DNA from: DAIOEK01 sp963828285
GTDB lineage: Bacteria > Chloroflexota > Anaerolineae > Anaerolineales > Anaerolineaceae
NCBI GenBank assembly: GCA_963828285.1
Contig: CAWHEB010000001.1
Location: forward strand, 372,001-436,000
Length of the DNA stretch: 64,000 nucleotides
Direction: 5' to 3'
Shown here: positions 29,250 to 37,793 of the stretch, piece after piece
Layout: each line of letters opens with the position of its first letter
How positions within the stretch are numbered: the stretch's first letter is position 1
Position numbers and translations under genes: made by a program
The notes under the pieces: model-generated
Databases searched by the model: none
Seen by the model: the letters and a program-made list of their open reading frames with translations, nothing else
What the model was told of the DNA's origin: nothing

Positions 29250-30348
29250 ATTGTTAGTCTTCACTTCTGAGATACTGATAATCATTTCGCTTCTCATTTT
29301 AGTAGTCCTTCCTGTGCAGGAAGTAACTGCAGAAAGTACTTCACCAACACCAATGTTGGCTTATTACTACATTTGGTTTGATACCAATTCCTGGGACCGG
29401 GCGAAAACGGATTATCCTCTTTTAGGGAAATATACTAGTGATGATCGAGCAGTGATGCGGCAGCACATCCTTTGGGCAAAAAATTCTGGAGTAAATGGAT
29501 TTATAGTCAGTTGGAAAAGTACGGAGGTTTTGAACAGAAGGTTGTCCTTATTAGCTGATGTCGCAGAAGAAGAGAATTTTAAATTAGCTGTAATATATCA
29601 GGGTTTAGATTTCGATAGAAATCCACTACCAGCTGATCGAATTGCGGCTGACCTGGACACATTTGTAAAAGATTTTGGTCCTAGACCTTCTTTCCAGATA
29701 TTCTCCAAACCATTAGTGATCTGGTCAGGAACATGGAAATTTAGTCCGGAGGACATTGAGAAAGTAACCGCCTCAAGAAGGACTGAATTATTGATTCTTG
29801 GATCAGAGAAAAATGTATCCGGTTATCAACGTATTGCAAAATATGTAGATGGCGATGCTTATTACTGGTCTTCGGTAAATCCTGATACATATAAAGGATA
29901 TCCGGACAAATTAATAAAAATGGGTGATGCTGTACATAATAACGGTGGTTTGTGGATCCCACCTGCTGCACCTGGTTTTGACGCCCGATTATTAGGAGGC
30001 TCATCTTATGTTGAGCGCAAGGATGGAGCTACCTTAATAACTCAGATCAATTCTGCCCGAAAATCATCCCCAGATGCTCTTGGTCTGATTAGTTGGAATG
30101 AATTTAGCGAGAACTCCCAAATAGAACCTTCGGTAAACTACAAAAGTCGCTCTTTGGAGATATTAAGTTCCATTAACCACCTACCTGTTCCAGTTATAAC
30201 CGATCTGGATTCAAGTGATCCTTACGGTCAATATCCTGAAGGGTTTACTGGTACGCGTATTGCCGCAATAGGTGGACTAATCACTTTGATGTTTTCAGGA
30301 ATTTTTGTTCTATTCTTTCGGCAAGCAAAGGCGATTCAGGTTAAATAA
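29239..30348 (+). CDS. GH99-like (endo-mannosidase-type) membrane-anchored protein
   Basis: 369 residues from the ATG at 29239, which overlaps the preceding stop by 11 bases; the frame extends to 29215 but this start gives a proper signal peptide (MKTKLLVFTSEIL). Hallmarks of the GH99-like barrel: PMLAYYYIWFDTNSW, VMRQHILWAKNSGVNGFIVSW and a C-terminal LISWNEFSENSQIEPS, with the Trp-Asn-Glu-Phe that carries the catalytic region in relatives. A C-terminal helix anchors it. More divergent from the 19.1-kb and 34.8-kb copies than those two are from each other. Probably cuts an alpha-linked glycan outside the cell. Confidence 0.78.
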   Translation: MKTKLLVFTSEILIIISLLILVVLPVQEVTAESTSPTPMLAYYYIWFDTNSWDRAKTDYPLLGKYTSDDRAVMRQHILWAKNSGVNGFIVSWKSTEVLNRRLSLLADVAEEENFKLAVIYQGLDFDRNPLPADRIAADLDTFVKDFGPRPSFQIFSKPLVIWSGTWKFSPEDIEKVTASRRTELLILGSEKNVSGYQRIAKYVDGDAYYWSSVNPDTYKGYPDKLIKMGDAVHNNGGLWIPPAAPGFDARLLGGSSYVERKDGATLITQINSARKSSPDALGLISWNEFSENSQIEPSVNYKSRSLEILSSINHLPVPVITDLDSSDPYGQYPEGFTGTRIAAIGGLITLMFSGIFVLFFRQAKAIQVK

Positions 30349-30394
30349 TCGAGATGTTATCACTAAAATTGTTCCAAAAGAAGTAGAGGTAAGT

Positions 30395-33300
30395 ATGAAA
30401 ACAAGGTCATATCTTCTCAGCCTAACAATAATACTAACTATTATCTTCTCTCCGTTAGTAGAATTAAGTTCACCTGTTTATGCTGCTCCATTAGCTGCAC
30501 CAACATGCTTGAGTAGTGGACCTTTATCAGGCGCGTATACCGTTAATGTCTGTATTAGTTCTCCTGCAGCAAATGCGAATTTAACCGGCAATGCAACAGT
30601 TACTGCGACTGCTACTGTTACTGGAACAAATCCTGGTGTACAGAGAATGGTATTCTATCTGACTGGTGGCGTATACCTGCTAACCGATTACCAGAGCCCA
30701 TATACATTTACACTACCTACCAATAAATGGGTAGATGGCATATATGCCCTATCAGTAAGCGCACTAATGCGGGATGGATTTACATCCCAACAGACACTTA
30801 TAGGCGTTAATTTTTCCAATGGGATTACAACCACCCCAACTAACACCAATACATTCCAAGCTTCATCCGGAAGACCTGCGAACGGGTCACCATTTGTTGT
30901 GGTTGCAGTAGGAGATGGCGCTAGTGGCGAAGCCAATGCAGTCAATGTGACCAATCTGATGTCTTCCATCGATCCAAATATGGTTCTTTATTTGGGTGAT
31001 GTATATGAAAAAGGCAGTATCGCCGAATTTTATAATTGGTACGGTGGACAAAATTATAATTTTGGAAAGTTTAAATCCATTACTAACCCGGCAATAGGTA
31101 ACCATGAATACAGCAGCAGCTCTACTGCTGCAGGCTATTTTAACTACTGGGATAATGTTCCTAATTATTATTCGTATAATGCCAATGGTTGGCATTTTAT
31201 CAGTTTGAATTCCAACTATATTCGCATCGGTGTAAATTCGACATCACCACAATACCAATGGCTACAGCAAGATCTTGCGGCAAATAGTGATTCTTGCACG
31301 ATCGTTTATTTCCATCATCCTCTTTTTAATATCGGTCCTGAAGGATCAACATCTCAAATGGGTCCAATATGGTCTTTGTTAGCTCAAAATAGTGTTGAGA
31401 TTGTGCTCAACGGGCATGATCATACCTATCAACGTTGGGTACCATTGGATGGTAGCGGTCAGCCGAGCTCGGTGGGAATTACTGAATTTATTGCCGGTGC
31501 AAGTGGTCATGGAATGCAAACAATATCGAATTCTGACAGTAGAGTAGCATATTCCACAGATTTGAATCCCACTGGTTTTGGTGCTTTGGCATTAACCTTA
31601 AATCCAAGTGGAGCTACATACAAATATATTAATACAGCGGGAACAATACTTGATTCTGGCACAGTACCCTGCTTGCATGCGGGACCAGACACAGAAGCTC
31701 CCTCCATTCCGACAGGATTGTCTGTCCAAACAGTTTCTCATTCGGAGGTCGATTTAAGCTGGTCAGCGTCCACTGATAATGTGGGTGTAACCGGTTATCG
31801 AATTTACAGAAACGGCTCGCTTCTGACTTCGGTAAATGGGGCAAGTCTTACATATAGTGACATGGCTGCCGCTCCAGCAACTACTTACAGTTATTCTGTG
31901 GATGCGTTCGATCAAGTTGGAAACCATTCATCATCGACAACTCCAGTCAATGCAACTACAGCTGCAATGCCAGCATCAATCACTTTCAGCCCTGTTGCTG
32001 ATAGTTATGTCAGTGCTTCAAGTCAAACCACAAATTATGGTTCAGCAACCACTATTCGTCTGGATGGTTCTCCCGATCTGCATGGATACATCCGTTTCCT
32101 GGTCCAAGGTTCTAGTGGAGCACCTATCACTCGGGCAACTCTTAAATTGTTCACCAACACCACTTCCTCGGTTGGAATCCAGGCGATGGCTGTGACTGAT
32201 ACAACCTGGGGGGAAAAGACGATCAAATACACCAATAGGCCGTCACTTGGCAACTTGTTAGCCTCATCAGGTGCAATGTCTTCAAATACCTGGGTTTCAA
32301 TGGATGTGACCCCTTACCTAACTGGAGATGGTCTGTTCAGCTTTGGCATACAGACATTGTCATCCTCTGCTATGAGCATGCAATCCCGGGAAGCAATATC
32401 CAACCAACCTCAACTTATCCTAGAATTCGGAATAACACCCCCACCTGACACACAAGCTCCTTCTGTACCGGAGAATGTGACACCAGTCGTCGCCGGTGCA
32501 ACTCAAATTGACCTTACCTGGTCACCTTCAACCGATAATGTTGGAGTTACTGGTTATGATGTTTTTAGAAACAGTGTTCTCATAAGTACGCTTCCATCAA
32601 ATGTATTGACTTTTCAAGATATAAATCTCACACCAGAGACATCATACACTTATACATTGGATGCATTCGATCAAGCCGGTAATAACCACTCTACGTTGTC
32701 ATCACCAATTAGTGCAACAACCAATCCATTGCCTGATAACCAGGCTCCGACTATTCCCGGTGGATTGTCTGCTTTCGCGCAAGCAACTCCACAAGTTGAC
32801 CTTACATGGTCAGCATCCTCCGATAATGTGGGTGTAACTGGATATTCGATCTTAAGAGACGGAGTGAACATATCCACAGTATCGGGATCGATCCTTTCAT
32901 ACTCTGATACTTCGGTTGAACCATCTACTACATATTCATACTCGGTGGATGCGTTTGATCTGGCAGGAAATCATTCTGTCGCTTCTAATTCAGTTCCAGT
33001 TACAACAAATCCGTTGCCAGTAGATTCTGATGCTCCGTCTGTTCCTGCTGGATTAACAGGTTATTCTCCATCCCCGGTAATAGTAGATCTAAGTTGGTCA
33101 ACATCCAGCGATAACGTAGGTATAGCTGGGTATACGGTATTCCGGGATGGAGGGAATGTTGCGACAGTCTCAGGTTCAACAATATCATTCTCTGATTCAT
33201 CGGTTTCCCCTGCGACAACCTACGTGTATACTGTAGATGCATTTGACCAAGCTGGAAACCATTCAGCACCATCTTCACCGGTTTCGGTTACAACGCAAAG

Positions 33301-33766
33301 TTTACCATCCAATCTTACGCTAAGTGCATCTGCAGATACATATGTAAATGCATCGAATCCAACCACAAATTATGGATCGGCAACTACGCTTCGAGTGGAT
33401 GCCTCCCCTGATCTTCACAGTTACGTTCGTTTTAATGTTCAAGGTGTGAACGGGAGAACGATTACAAGGGCAAGTTTAATAATTCACATCAATAACGGAT
33501 CCAGCCAGGGAATTCAAGCTACTTCAGTTGCGGATAGTTCATGGGGAGAATCATCAACGACGTTTGCAACAGCCCCCCCACTTGGTTCAATTCTAGCTTC
33601 ATCTGGTTCGATTTCTGCTGGAAGTTGGATAGTACTGGATGTGACTGGTTATGTCACCGGAAATGGCCTTGTCTCCTTCGGGGTCTTGACACCTTCTTCG
33701 ACCGCTAACAGTTTCCCATCCAGAGAAGCCGCATCCAATGGTCCGGAATTGTTATTGGAATTTTAA
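30395..33766 (+). CDS. Secreted metallophosphoesterase with four FN3 and two DNRLRE domains
   Basis: 1123 residues from the ATG at 30395 (AGAGGT just upstream; MKTRSYLLSL gives the signal peptide), although the frame opens at 30305. Order: signal peptide; an Ig-like segment (about 45-150); metallophosphoesterase (about 165-440: VVAVGDGAS, LYLGDVYEKG, GNHEYS, VYFHHPL, VLNGHDHTYQRW); FN3; DNRLRE; three FN3 repeats of 96 codons; DNRLRE ending at the stop. FN3 units share the pattern AP.IP.GL...DLTWS.S.DNVGVTGY. FN3 and DNRLRE modules bind or present on polysaccharide. It acts outside the cell on phosphoesters, and shares its catalytic and DNRLRE modules with the 19.1-kb protein. Confidence 0.88.
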   Translation: MKTRSYLLSLTIILTIIFSPLVELSSPVYAAPLAAPTCLSSGPLSGAYTVNVCISSPAANANLTGNATVTATATVTGTNPGVQRMVFYLTGGVYLLTDYQSPYTFTLPTNKWVDGIYALSVSALMRDGFTSQQTLIGVNFSNGITTTPTNTNTFQASSGRPANGSPFVVVAVGDGASGEANAVNVTNLMSSIDPNMVLYLGDVYEKGSIAEFYNWYGGQNYNFGKFKSITNPAIGNHEYSSSSTAAGYFNYWDNVPNYYSYNANGWHFISLNSNYIRIGVNSTSPQYQWLQQDLAANSDSCTIVYFHHPLFNIGPEGSTSQMGPIWSLLAQNSVEIVLNGHDHTYQRWVPLDGSGQPSSVGITEFIAGASGHGMQTISNSDSRVAYSTDLNPTGFGALALTLNPSGATYKYINTAGTILDSGTVPCLHAGPDTEAPSIPTGLSVQTVSHSEVDLSWSASTDNVGVTGYRIYRNGSLLTSVNGASLTYSDMAAAPATTYSYSVDAFDQVGNHSSSTTPVNATTAAMPASITFSPVADSYVSASSQTTNYGSATTIRLDGSPDLHGYIRFLVQGSSGAPITRATLKLFTNTTSSVGIQAMAVTDTTWGEKTIKYTNRPSLGNLLASSGAMSSNTWVSMDVTPYLTGDGLFSFGIQTLSSSAMSMQSREAISNQPQLILEFGITPPPDTQAPSVPENVTPVVAGATQIDLTWSPSTDNVGVTGYDVFRNSVLISTLPSNVLTFQDINLTPETSYTYTLDAFDQAGNNHSTLSSPISATTNPLPDNQAPTIPGGLSAFAQATPQVDLTWSASSDNVGVTGYSILRDGVNISTVSGSILSYSDTSVEPSTTYSYSVDAFDLAGNHSVASNSVPVTTNPLPVDSDAPSVPAGLTGYSPSPVIVDLSWSTSSDNVGIAGYTVFRDGGNVATVSGSTISFSDSSVSPATTYVYTVDAFDQAGNHSAPSSPVSVTTQSLPSNLTLSASADTYVNASNPTTNYGSATTLRVDASPDLHSYVRFNVQGVNGRTITRASLIIHINNGSSQGIQATSVADSSWGESSTTFATAPPLGSILASSGSISAGSWIVLDVTGYVTGNGLVSFGVLTPSSTANSFPSREAASNGPELLLEF
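32447..33303 (+). repeat. Three tandem FN3-coding repeats of 288 bp
   Basis: Repeat starts at about 32447, 32735 and 33023 are exactly 288 bases apart and encode DTQAPSVP, DNQAPTIP and DSDAPSVP followed by the same core (LTWS/LSWS...DNVGVTGY). DNA divergence between units is considerable, so the duplication is not recent. Confidence 0.8.
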
Positions 33767-33810
33767 AGAATTATACCTATACGTAGTATTGAATAATTAA
33801 GGCATGGAAA

Positions 33811-34827
33811 ATGAAATCCATCTATGGGCTTCTCCTTATCATTTTTTTATCCGGGTGCAGTCCGATAGTAAATACGTTGGTTCTGGCAAACAAGAATAAT
33901 CAGAAACCTATCACAGGTTCTGTTCTGTCGGTTCCGACCAGTGTTCTACCCACCATTAAAGAAACCCAAGACACTAGCCAAAAGGGAACTCCCACATCCA
34001 GTATTGCTCCTAATAAAGTTCCAAGTTTTGATCATATCGCGATTATCATCCTTGAAAACCAGGATTATCAGACAATTCTGGGAAATGAAAAAACCCCCTT
34101 TCTAAATAAACTTGCCAGTCTAAACGTCTCGCTGACCAACTTCTTTGCTGTTACCCATCCAAGTCTACCTAATTATATTGCCTTGATTAGCGGTGATACA
34201 CAGGGAATCAAAAAAGACTGTTCAGATTGCTTTATTAATCAAACAAACCTTGCCGACTTGATCGAAAATTCAGGCCGAACCTGGAAGACTTATCAAGAGG
34301 ATATGCCATCTGCATGTTATATCGGTAACGCAAAACCTTATTACCAAAAACATAATCCTTTCATATATTTTGATTCCATAAGGCTTAACAAATCTCGGTG
34401 TAAGCAGAGCATTGTTCCATTGACTCAACTTGAAAATGATATTGCAGACAATCAACTACCAAATCTTTTATTTATTGTTCCAAATATCTGTAATTCAAGT
34501 CATGATTGCCCAATTAATAATGCAGATAAATGGACTGAAGACATGGTAACTAAACTGCAAAAGTCAAACTTAATGGGGAGTAATAGTCTGATTGTTGTGA
34601 CTTTTGATGAAGCCAGTGAAAAAAATAAGGGGGCATGTTGCGGGTTAGGTAATGAAGCAGGAGGACAAATCTTTACAATACTGATCTCGCCTAATGCGAA
34701 ACCTGGATTAGTGGATAATGCGGAATATTCGCAATATAACCTTCTCAAAACTATTCTGACGGCTTGGAGTCTACCTGATATGGGAAAATCTTCTTCTGTC
34801 AACCCTATACTGGATCCCTGGAAATGA
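33811..34827 (+). CDS. AcpA-type phosphoesterase lipoprotein
   Basis: 338 residues. Lipobox LIIFLSGC (Cys16) predicts attachment to the outer face of the membrane. After a Thr/Ser-rich linker come the phosphoesterase-family motifs FDHIAIIILENQDYQTILG, AVTHPSLPNYIALISGDT and VVTFDEASEKNKGACCG, followed by GGQIFTILISPNAKPG. It is a distinct relative of the 26.5-kb phosphoesterase. Its stop overlaps the start of a GH99-like gene by four bases (ATGA), so hydrolase and phosphoesterase are coupled. Substrate is probably a phosphorylated glycan or lipid outside the cell. Confidence 0.86.
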   Translation: MKSIYGLLLIIFLSGCSPIVNTLVLANKNNQKPITGSVLSVPTSVLPTIKETQDTSQKGTPTSSIAPNKVPSFDHIAIIILENQDYQTILGNEKTPFLNKLASLNVSLTNFFAVTHPSLPNYIALISGDTQGIKKDCSDCFINQTNLADLIENSGRTWKTYQEDMPSACYIGNAKPYYQKHNPFIYFDSIRLNKSRCKQSIVPLTQLENDIADNQLPNLLFIVPNICNSSHDCPINNADKWTEDMVTKLQKSNLMGSNSLIVVTFDEASEKNKGACCGLGNEAGGQIFTILISPNAKPGLVDNAEYSQYNLLKTILTAWSLPDMGKSSSVNPILDPWK

Positions 34828-35825
34828 TGAGTAAAATATTTCACCCAGTAATCCTTATAACTATGCTATTAATGATCAACAGTCCGGTTGACCTCGTTCA
34901 GGCAAAAGAAATACGAGCAAATAATTATCTACAAAATGAACTTAGCTTTCCAATCAGGGCAGCATTCTATTATCCATGGTTCCCCGAAGCTTGGGATCAA
35001 TCAGGGTTCACACCTTTTACCCGCTACACTCCAACTAATGGGTATTATTCTAACGATGATCCTAATATAGTCGCAAATCATATCCGAGCAATGCAATATG
35101 GGAATATACAAGTCGGCATCGCCTCATGGTGGGGACAGGGGCACAAAACCGATCAACGTATATCATCACTGTTGAAAACAGCGGAAGGCACAAGTTTCCT
35201 TTGGACTCTGTATATAGAAGGAGAAGGATACTCCAATCCTTCAGTAGAATCCATAACAGCTGACTTGATTTACATACGAGATCATTATGCCAATAATCAG
35301 GAATTCCTTCATATCGGTGGCAAATTTGTTGTATTTGTTTATGGAGGATTAATCGAAGATTGCATGATGCCACTGCGATGGAAAACCGCGAATACTGTCG
35401 ATGCTTTTATCGTTTTAAAAATTTTTCCTGGTTATAAAAAATGCAGTGCTCAACCAGATGCCTGGCACCAATATTCGCCGGCAATTCCCCAAAGACAGGT
35501 GGGATCAGATAGTTATTCTATAAGTCCGGGTTTTGGAATGGTGAATAACACGAGTATGATACTTTCGAGGGATATTACCCGATGGGAGCAAGATATACGT
35601 TCCATGGTCGAATCGCAAGCCAATTTCCAGTTGATCACTACTTTCAATGAATGGGGTGAAGGGACGGCCGTTGAAAATGCTGTTGAATGGACAACTTCAA
35701 CAGGTTATGGCAGTTATCTGGACGCATTACATTGGAATGGGATGTCCCCTCCCATGGAGCAGATCGATCCTATTAATTCAACGATCGCTAGGAAGAATCA
35801 AAAAGATCAATCTGTTCGGGAGTAA
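34824..35825 (+). CDS. Secreted GH99-like hydrolase
   Basis: 333 residues with signal peptide (MMSKIFHPVILITMLL...). The barrel is a clear paralogue of the GH99-like domain of the 19.1-kb protein: FPIRAAFYYPWFPEAWDQ, MQYGNIQVGIASWWGQGHKTDQRI, ITTFNEWGEGTAVE, YGSYLDALHWNG. Unlike that protein it has no binding or phosphoesterase module of its own; the phosphoesterase is supplied by the gene it overlaps. No membrane anchor, so probably released or wall-associated. Family members hydrolyse alpha-mannosidic or related linkages; activity here is inferred. Confidence 0.85.
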   Translation: MMSKIFHPVILITMLLMINSPVDLVQAKEIRANNYLQNELSFPIRAAFYYPWFPEAWDQSGFTPFTRYTPTNGYYSNDDPNIVANHIRAMQYGNIQVGIASWWGQGHKTDQRISSLLKTAEGTSFLWTLYIEGEGYSNPSVESITADLIYIRDHYANNQEFLHIGGKFVVFVYGGLIEDCMMPLRWKTANTVDAFIVLKIFPGYKKCSAQPDAWHQYSPAIPQRQVGSDSYSISPGFGMVNNTSMILSRDITRWEQDIRSMVESQANFQLITTFNEWGEGTAVENAVEWTTSTGYGSYLDALHWNGMSPPMEQIDPINSTIARKNQKDQSVRE

Positions 35826-35854
35826 GTAAATTCTGAAATCTAATGGAGGATGAT

Positions 35855-36364
35855 CATGGATAAGTATGGAAAGATTATCTCATTCGACGAATTTGAACGA
35901 ATCCGTGACGAAATGGGGAAAATTGTATGTACATCTGGAGGATTTCGATCCTCTTCACCCGGGTCATGCATCTTGTATAATTAAGTCAAAGAATTACGGT
36001 GATACCCTGGTTGTCGTTGTAAATGGAGATGGTTTTTTGCGAAGAAAAAAAGGCAAGCCTTTTATGGACTTAGAAACAAGATGTGCTATGGTAGCTTGTC
36101 TCCGTGGAGTTGATTACGTGATCCCTTTTGAGATTGATGAAGATCAAACAGTCAGTGAAGCATTACGATCGAATTCGTCCTCATATTTTCACCAAAGGCG
36201 GAGAGAGAGTGGATTATTCGAACATTCCGGAATGGCAAGTATGCCAGGAACTAGGTATTGAAGTGATTTCACGAGTTGGCCGACCAAAGTATTGGAATAG
36301 TTCAGACTTACTTAAAGATTGGGGGGAATTTTGGGTTGAAACCCATGAAAAAGTCCCTTGTTAA
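35855..36364 (+). pseudogene. RfaE-domain-II-like nucleotidyltransferase (two frameshifts)
   Basis: Three frames form one protein of about 168 residues. From ATG 35855: MDKYGKIISFDEFERIRDEM, then GKIVCTSGGF, a shift near 35943, DPLHPGH (the HxGH nucleotidylate-binding motif), LVVVVNGDGF, a shift near 36173, then IRPHIFTKGGERV. Removing one base at each break restores GFDPLHPGH and the KGGER loop expected for adenylyl/cytidylyltransferases of the heptose-1-phosphate (HldE) and glycerol-phosphate type. It would activate a phosphorylated precursor for glycan synthesis. Last gene of the 22.6-36.4 kb run; a perfect palindrome follows. Broken in this sequence, possibly by assembly indels. Confidence 0.72.
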
Positions 36365-36376
36365 TAATAGGATTAT

Positions 36377-36412
36377 AAGAAGCTGACCTCGAAATTTCGA
36401 GGTCAGCTTCTT
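36377..36412 (+). terminator. Perfect 36-bp palindromic terminator
   Basis: Two 18-base arms, AAGAAGCTGACCTCGAAA and its exact complement, meet without spacer 12 bases after the nucleotidyltransferase stop. The hairpin closes the 14-kb glycan-related operon and insulates it from the LacI-type regulator. The arm ends in TTCTT, and no longer T run follows. Confidence 0.82.
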
Positions 36413-36479
36413 AAAGTTAACCGATTATCCACTTATTAATCAGATCTGGTGAATTTTTGAGTTAGGAAAAAATTGCCTA

Positions 36480-36508
36480 TTGACTCTAATATTTTCATAT
36501 GCTAATAT
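36480..36508 (+). promoter_or_regulatory. Sigma-70-type promoter of the LacI-family regulator
   Basis: TTGACT (36480-36485) and TAATAT (36503-36508) are separated by exactly 17 bases and sit upstream of the regulator start codon. Initiation would fall near 36515, at the first base of the operator array, giving a leader of about 32 bases. Confidence 0.75.
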
Positions 36509-36513
36509 GTTAT

Positions 36514-36545
36514 CGATAACGGGAACGATAACGGGAACGATAACA
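36514..36545 (+). promoter_or_regulatory. Tandem operator-like repeats CGATAACGGGAA
   Basis: Two exact copies of CGATAACGGGAA (36514-36525, 36526-36537) and a partial third (CGATAACATA) run from the predicted transcription start up to the ATG. The first overlaps the palindrome GTTATCGATAAC (36509-36520). LacI-family operators are often palindromes with a central CG, so this is a good candidate for autoregulation. The array leaves little room for a normal ribosome site. Confidence 0.65.
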
Positions 36546-36546
36546 T

Positions 36547-37613
36547 ATGGTTACCAGGCATAAACGGCCCACAATCAAACAAGTTGCGTCTGCAGCGGGG
36601 GTATCAACACAGACTGTTTCCCGAGTCATGAATGATCGACCCGATGTATCTACCGAAACCCGTGAACGGGTTCAAAAGATCATCAGTGAAATGGGATACC
36701 AACCCAGTGAGCTCGCCCGTAGTTTGATCCAACAACGAAGTCATACTCTGGGTGTCGTAACTGCCGGATTAAAATATATCGGTCCTTCGCGTACCCTCAG
36801 TGGAATAACCAACGCTGCCGAAGAGTTTGGATATTCACTTCTTCTTAAAGAACTCCCAAGTTTTAATGCAAATAATGTGATTCCGATCATACAAGAATTC
36901 CTCTCCCGACACGCAGATGGCATTATCTGGGCAGTACCCGAAGTCGGAGAAAATCGCGAATGGTTGAACAATTCTCCGGCAGATCTTGAAGTACCGATAG
37001 TATTTTTAACCATGCAACCGCGAGAAAAGATATCGATGGTATCAATTGATAATTACATGGGTGGGCGAATGGCGATGGCTCATCTGCTGGAACAAGGCTA
37101 TAAACATATTGGCCACATTTCAGGTCCATTGGATTGGTGGGAAGCACGCCAACGAAAGACTGCATGGGAAGATGCTTTGAAGGATGTCTGGATTGGAAGC
37201 AATGGACAATCATTGGGAGGAAGGAAATTGGTCATCTGCCAGTGGAGCGGCTTCCATAGAAAAATTATTCCAGTCATATCCTGAAATGGATGCAGTCTTT
37301 GCTGCCAACGACCAGATGGCATTAAGTGTTATTCAGGTTGCCTGTCAGAAAAATCTCAGAATACCTGAAGATCTCGGTATCGTAGGATTTCGACAACATT
37401 GCAGAATCTTCGTACTTTTGTCCTCCCTTGACCACAATTCAATCTGAACAAGATAAGGTTGGAAGAATGGCTGTTGAGAAGATGGTCAAGTTAATTGAAT
37501 CGGGTTGGAATGACCAGGAAGAATACGATCACAGTCCGATTATGCTCATGCCCACATTAGTTGTCAGGCAAAGTTCGGTAATTAATGAAATATCAAGTGA
37601 AAGAAGGAGGTGA
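36547..37613 (+). pseudogene. LacI-family transcriptional regulator (two frameshifts)
   Basis: Three frames give one LacI-type repressor of about 354 residues. The DNA-binding part is intact: TIKQVASAAGVSTQTVSRVMND, then HTLGVVTAG begins the sugar-binding core. A break near 37187 (ALKD / SGLEAMDNHW) and another near 37393 (IVGF / DNIAESSYFCPPLTTI) each vanish when one base is dropped, and both then restore a GATTC. FAANDQMALSVIQ is the usual core motif. It sits directly ahead of the sugar importer and araBDA genes, so it is the likely arabinose-responsive repressor. Probably functional if the breaks are sequence errors; truncated to 245 residues if not. Confidence 0.8.
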
Positions 37614-37793
37614 TTCGGATCACAAATTATTATTATGCAAGCGAAGTGCCTGCCAGAAAATTGAGATCAACGGGCAAGCACTTCAAGGTGAGAAAATGAG
37701 TCCATTAAAAGGATAATCATTTCTCTTTCTTGATTATATCTCATCCAAAACTCCGTGAGGAGAAACCCAAAAAGCTTTGAAGGAGAGAACAAT

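Noticed and set aside
36128..36364. A separate 78-residue protein at the end of the nucleotidyltransferase
   Set aside because: Its sequence from IRPHIFTKGGERV onward continues the nucleotidyltransferase fold, so it is the third frame of one gene.
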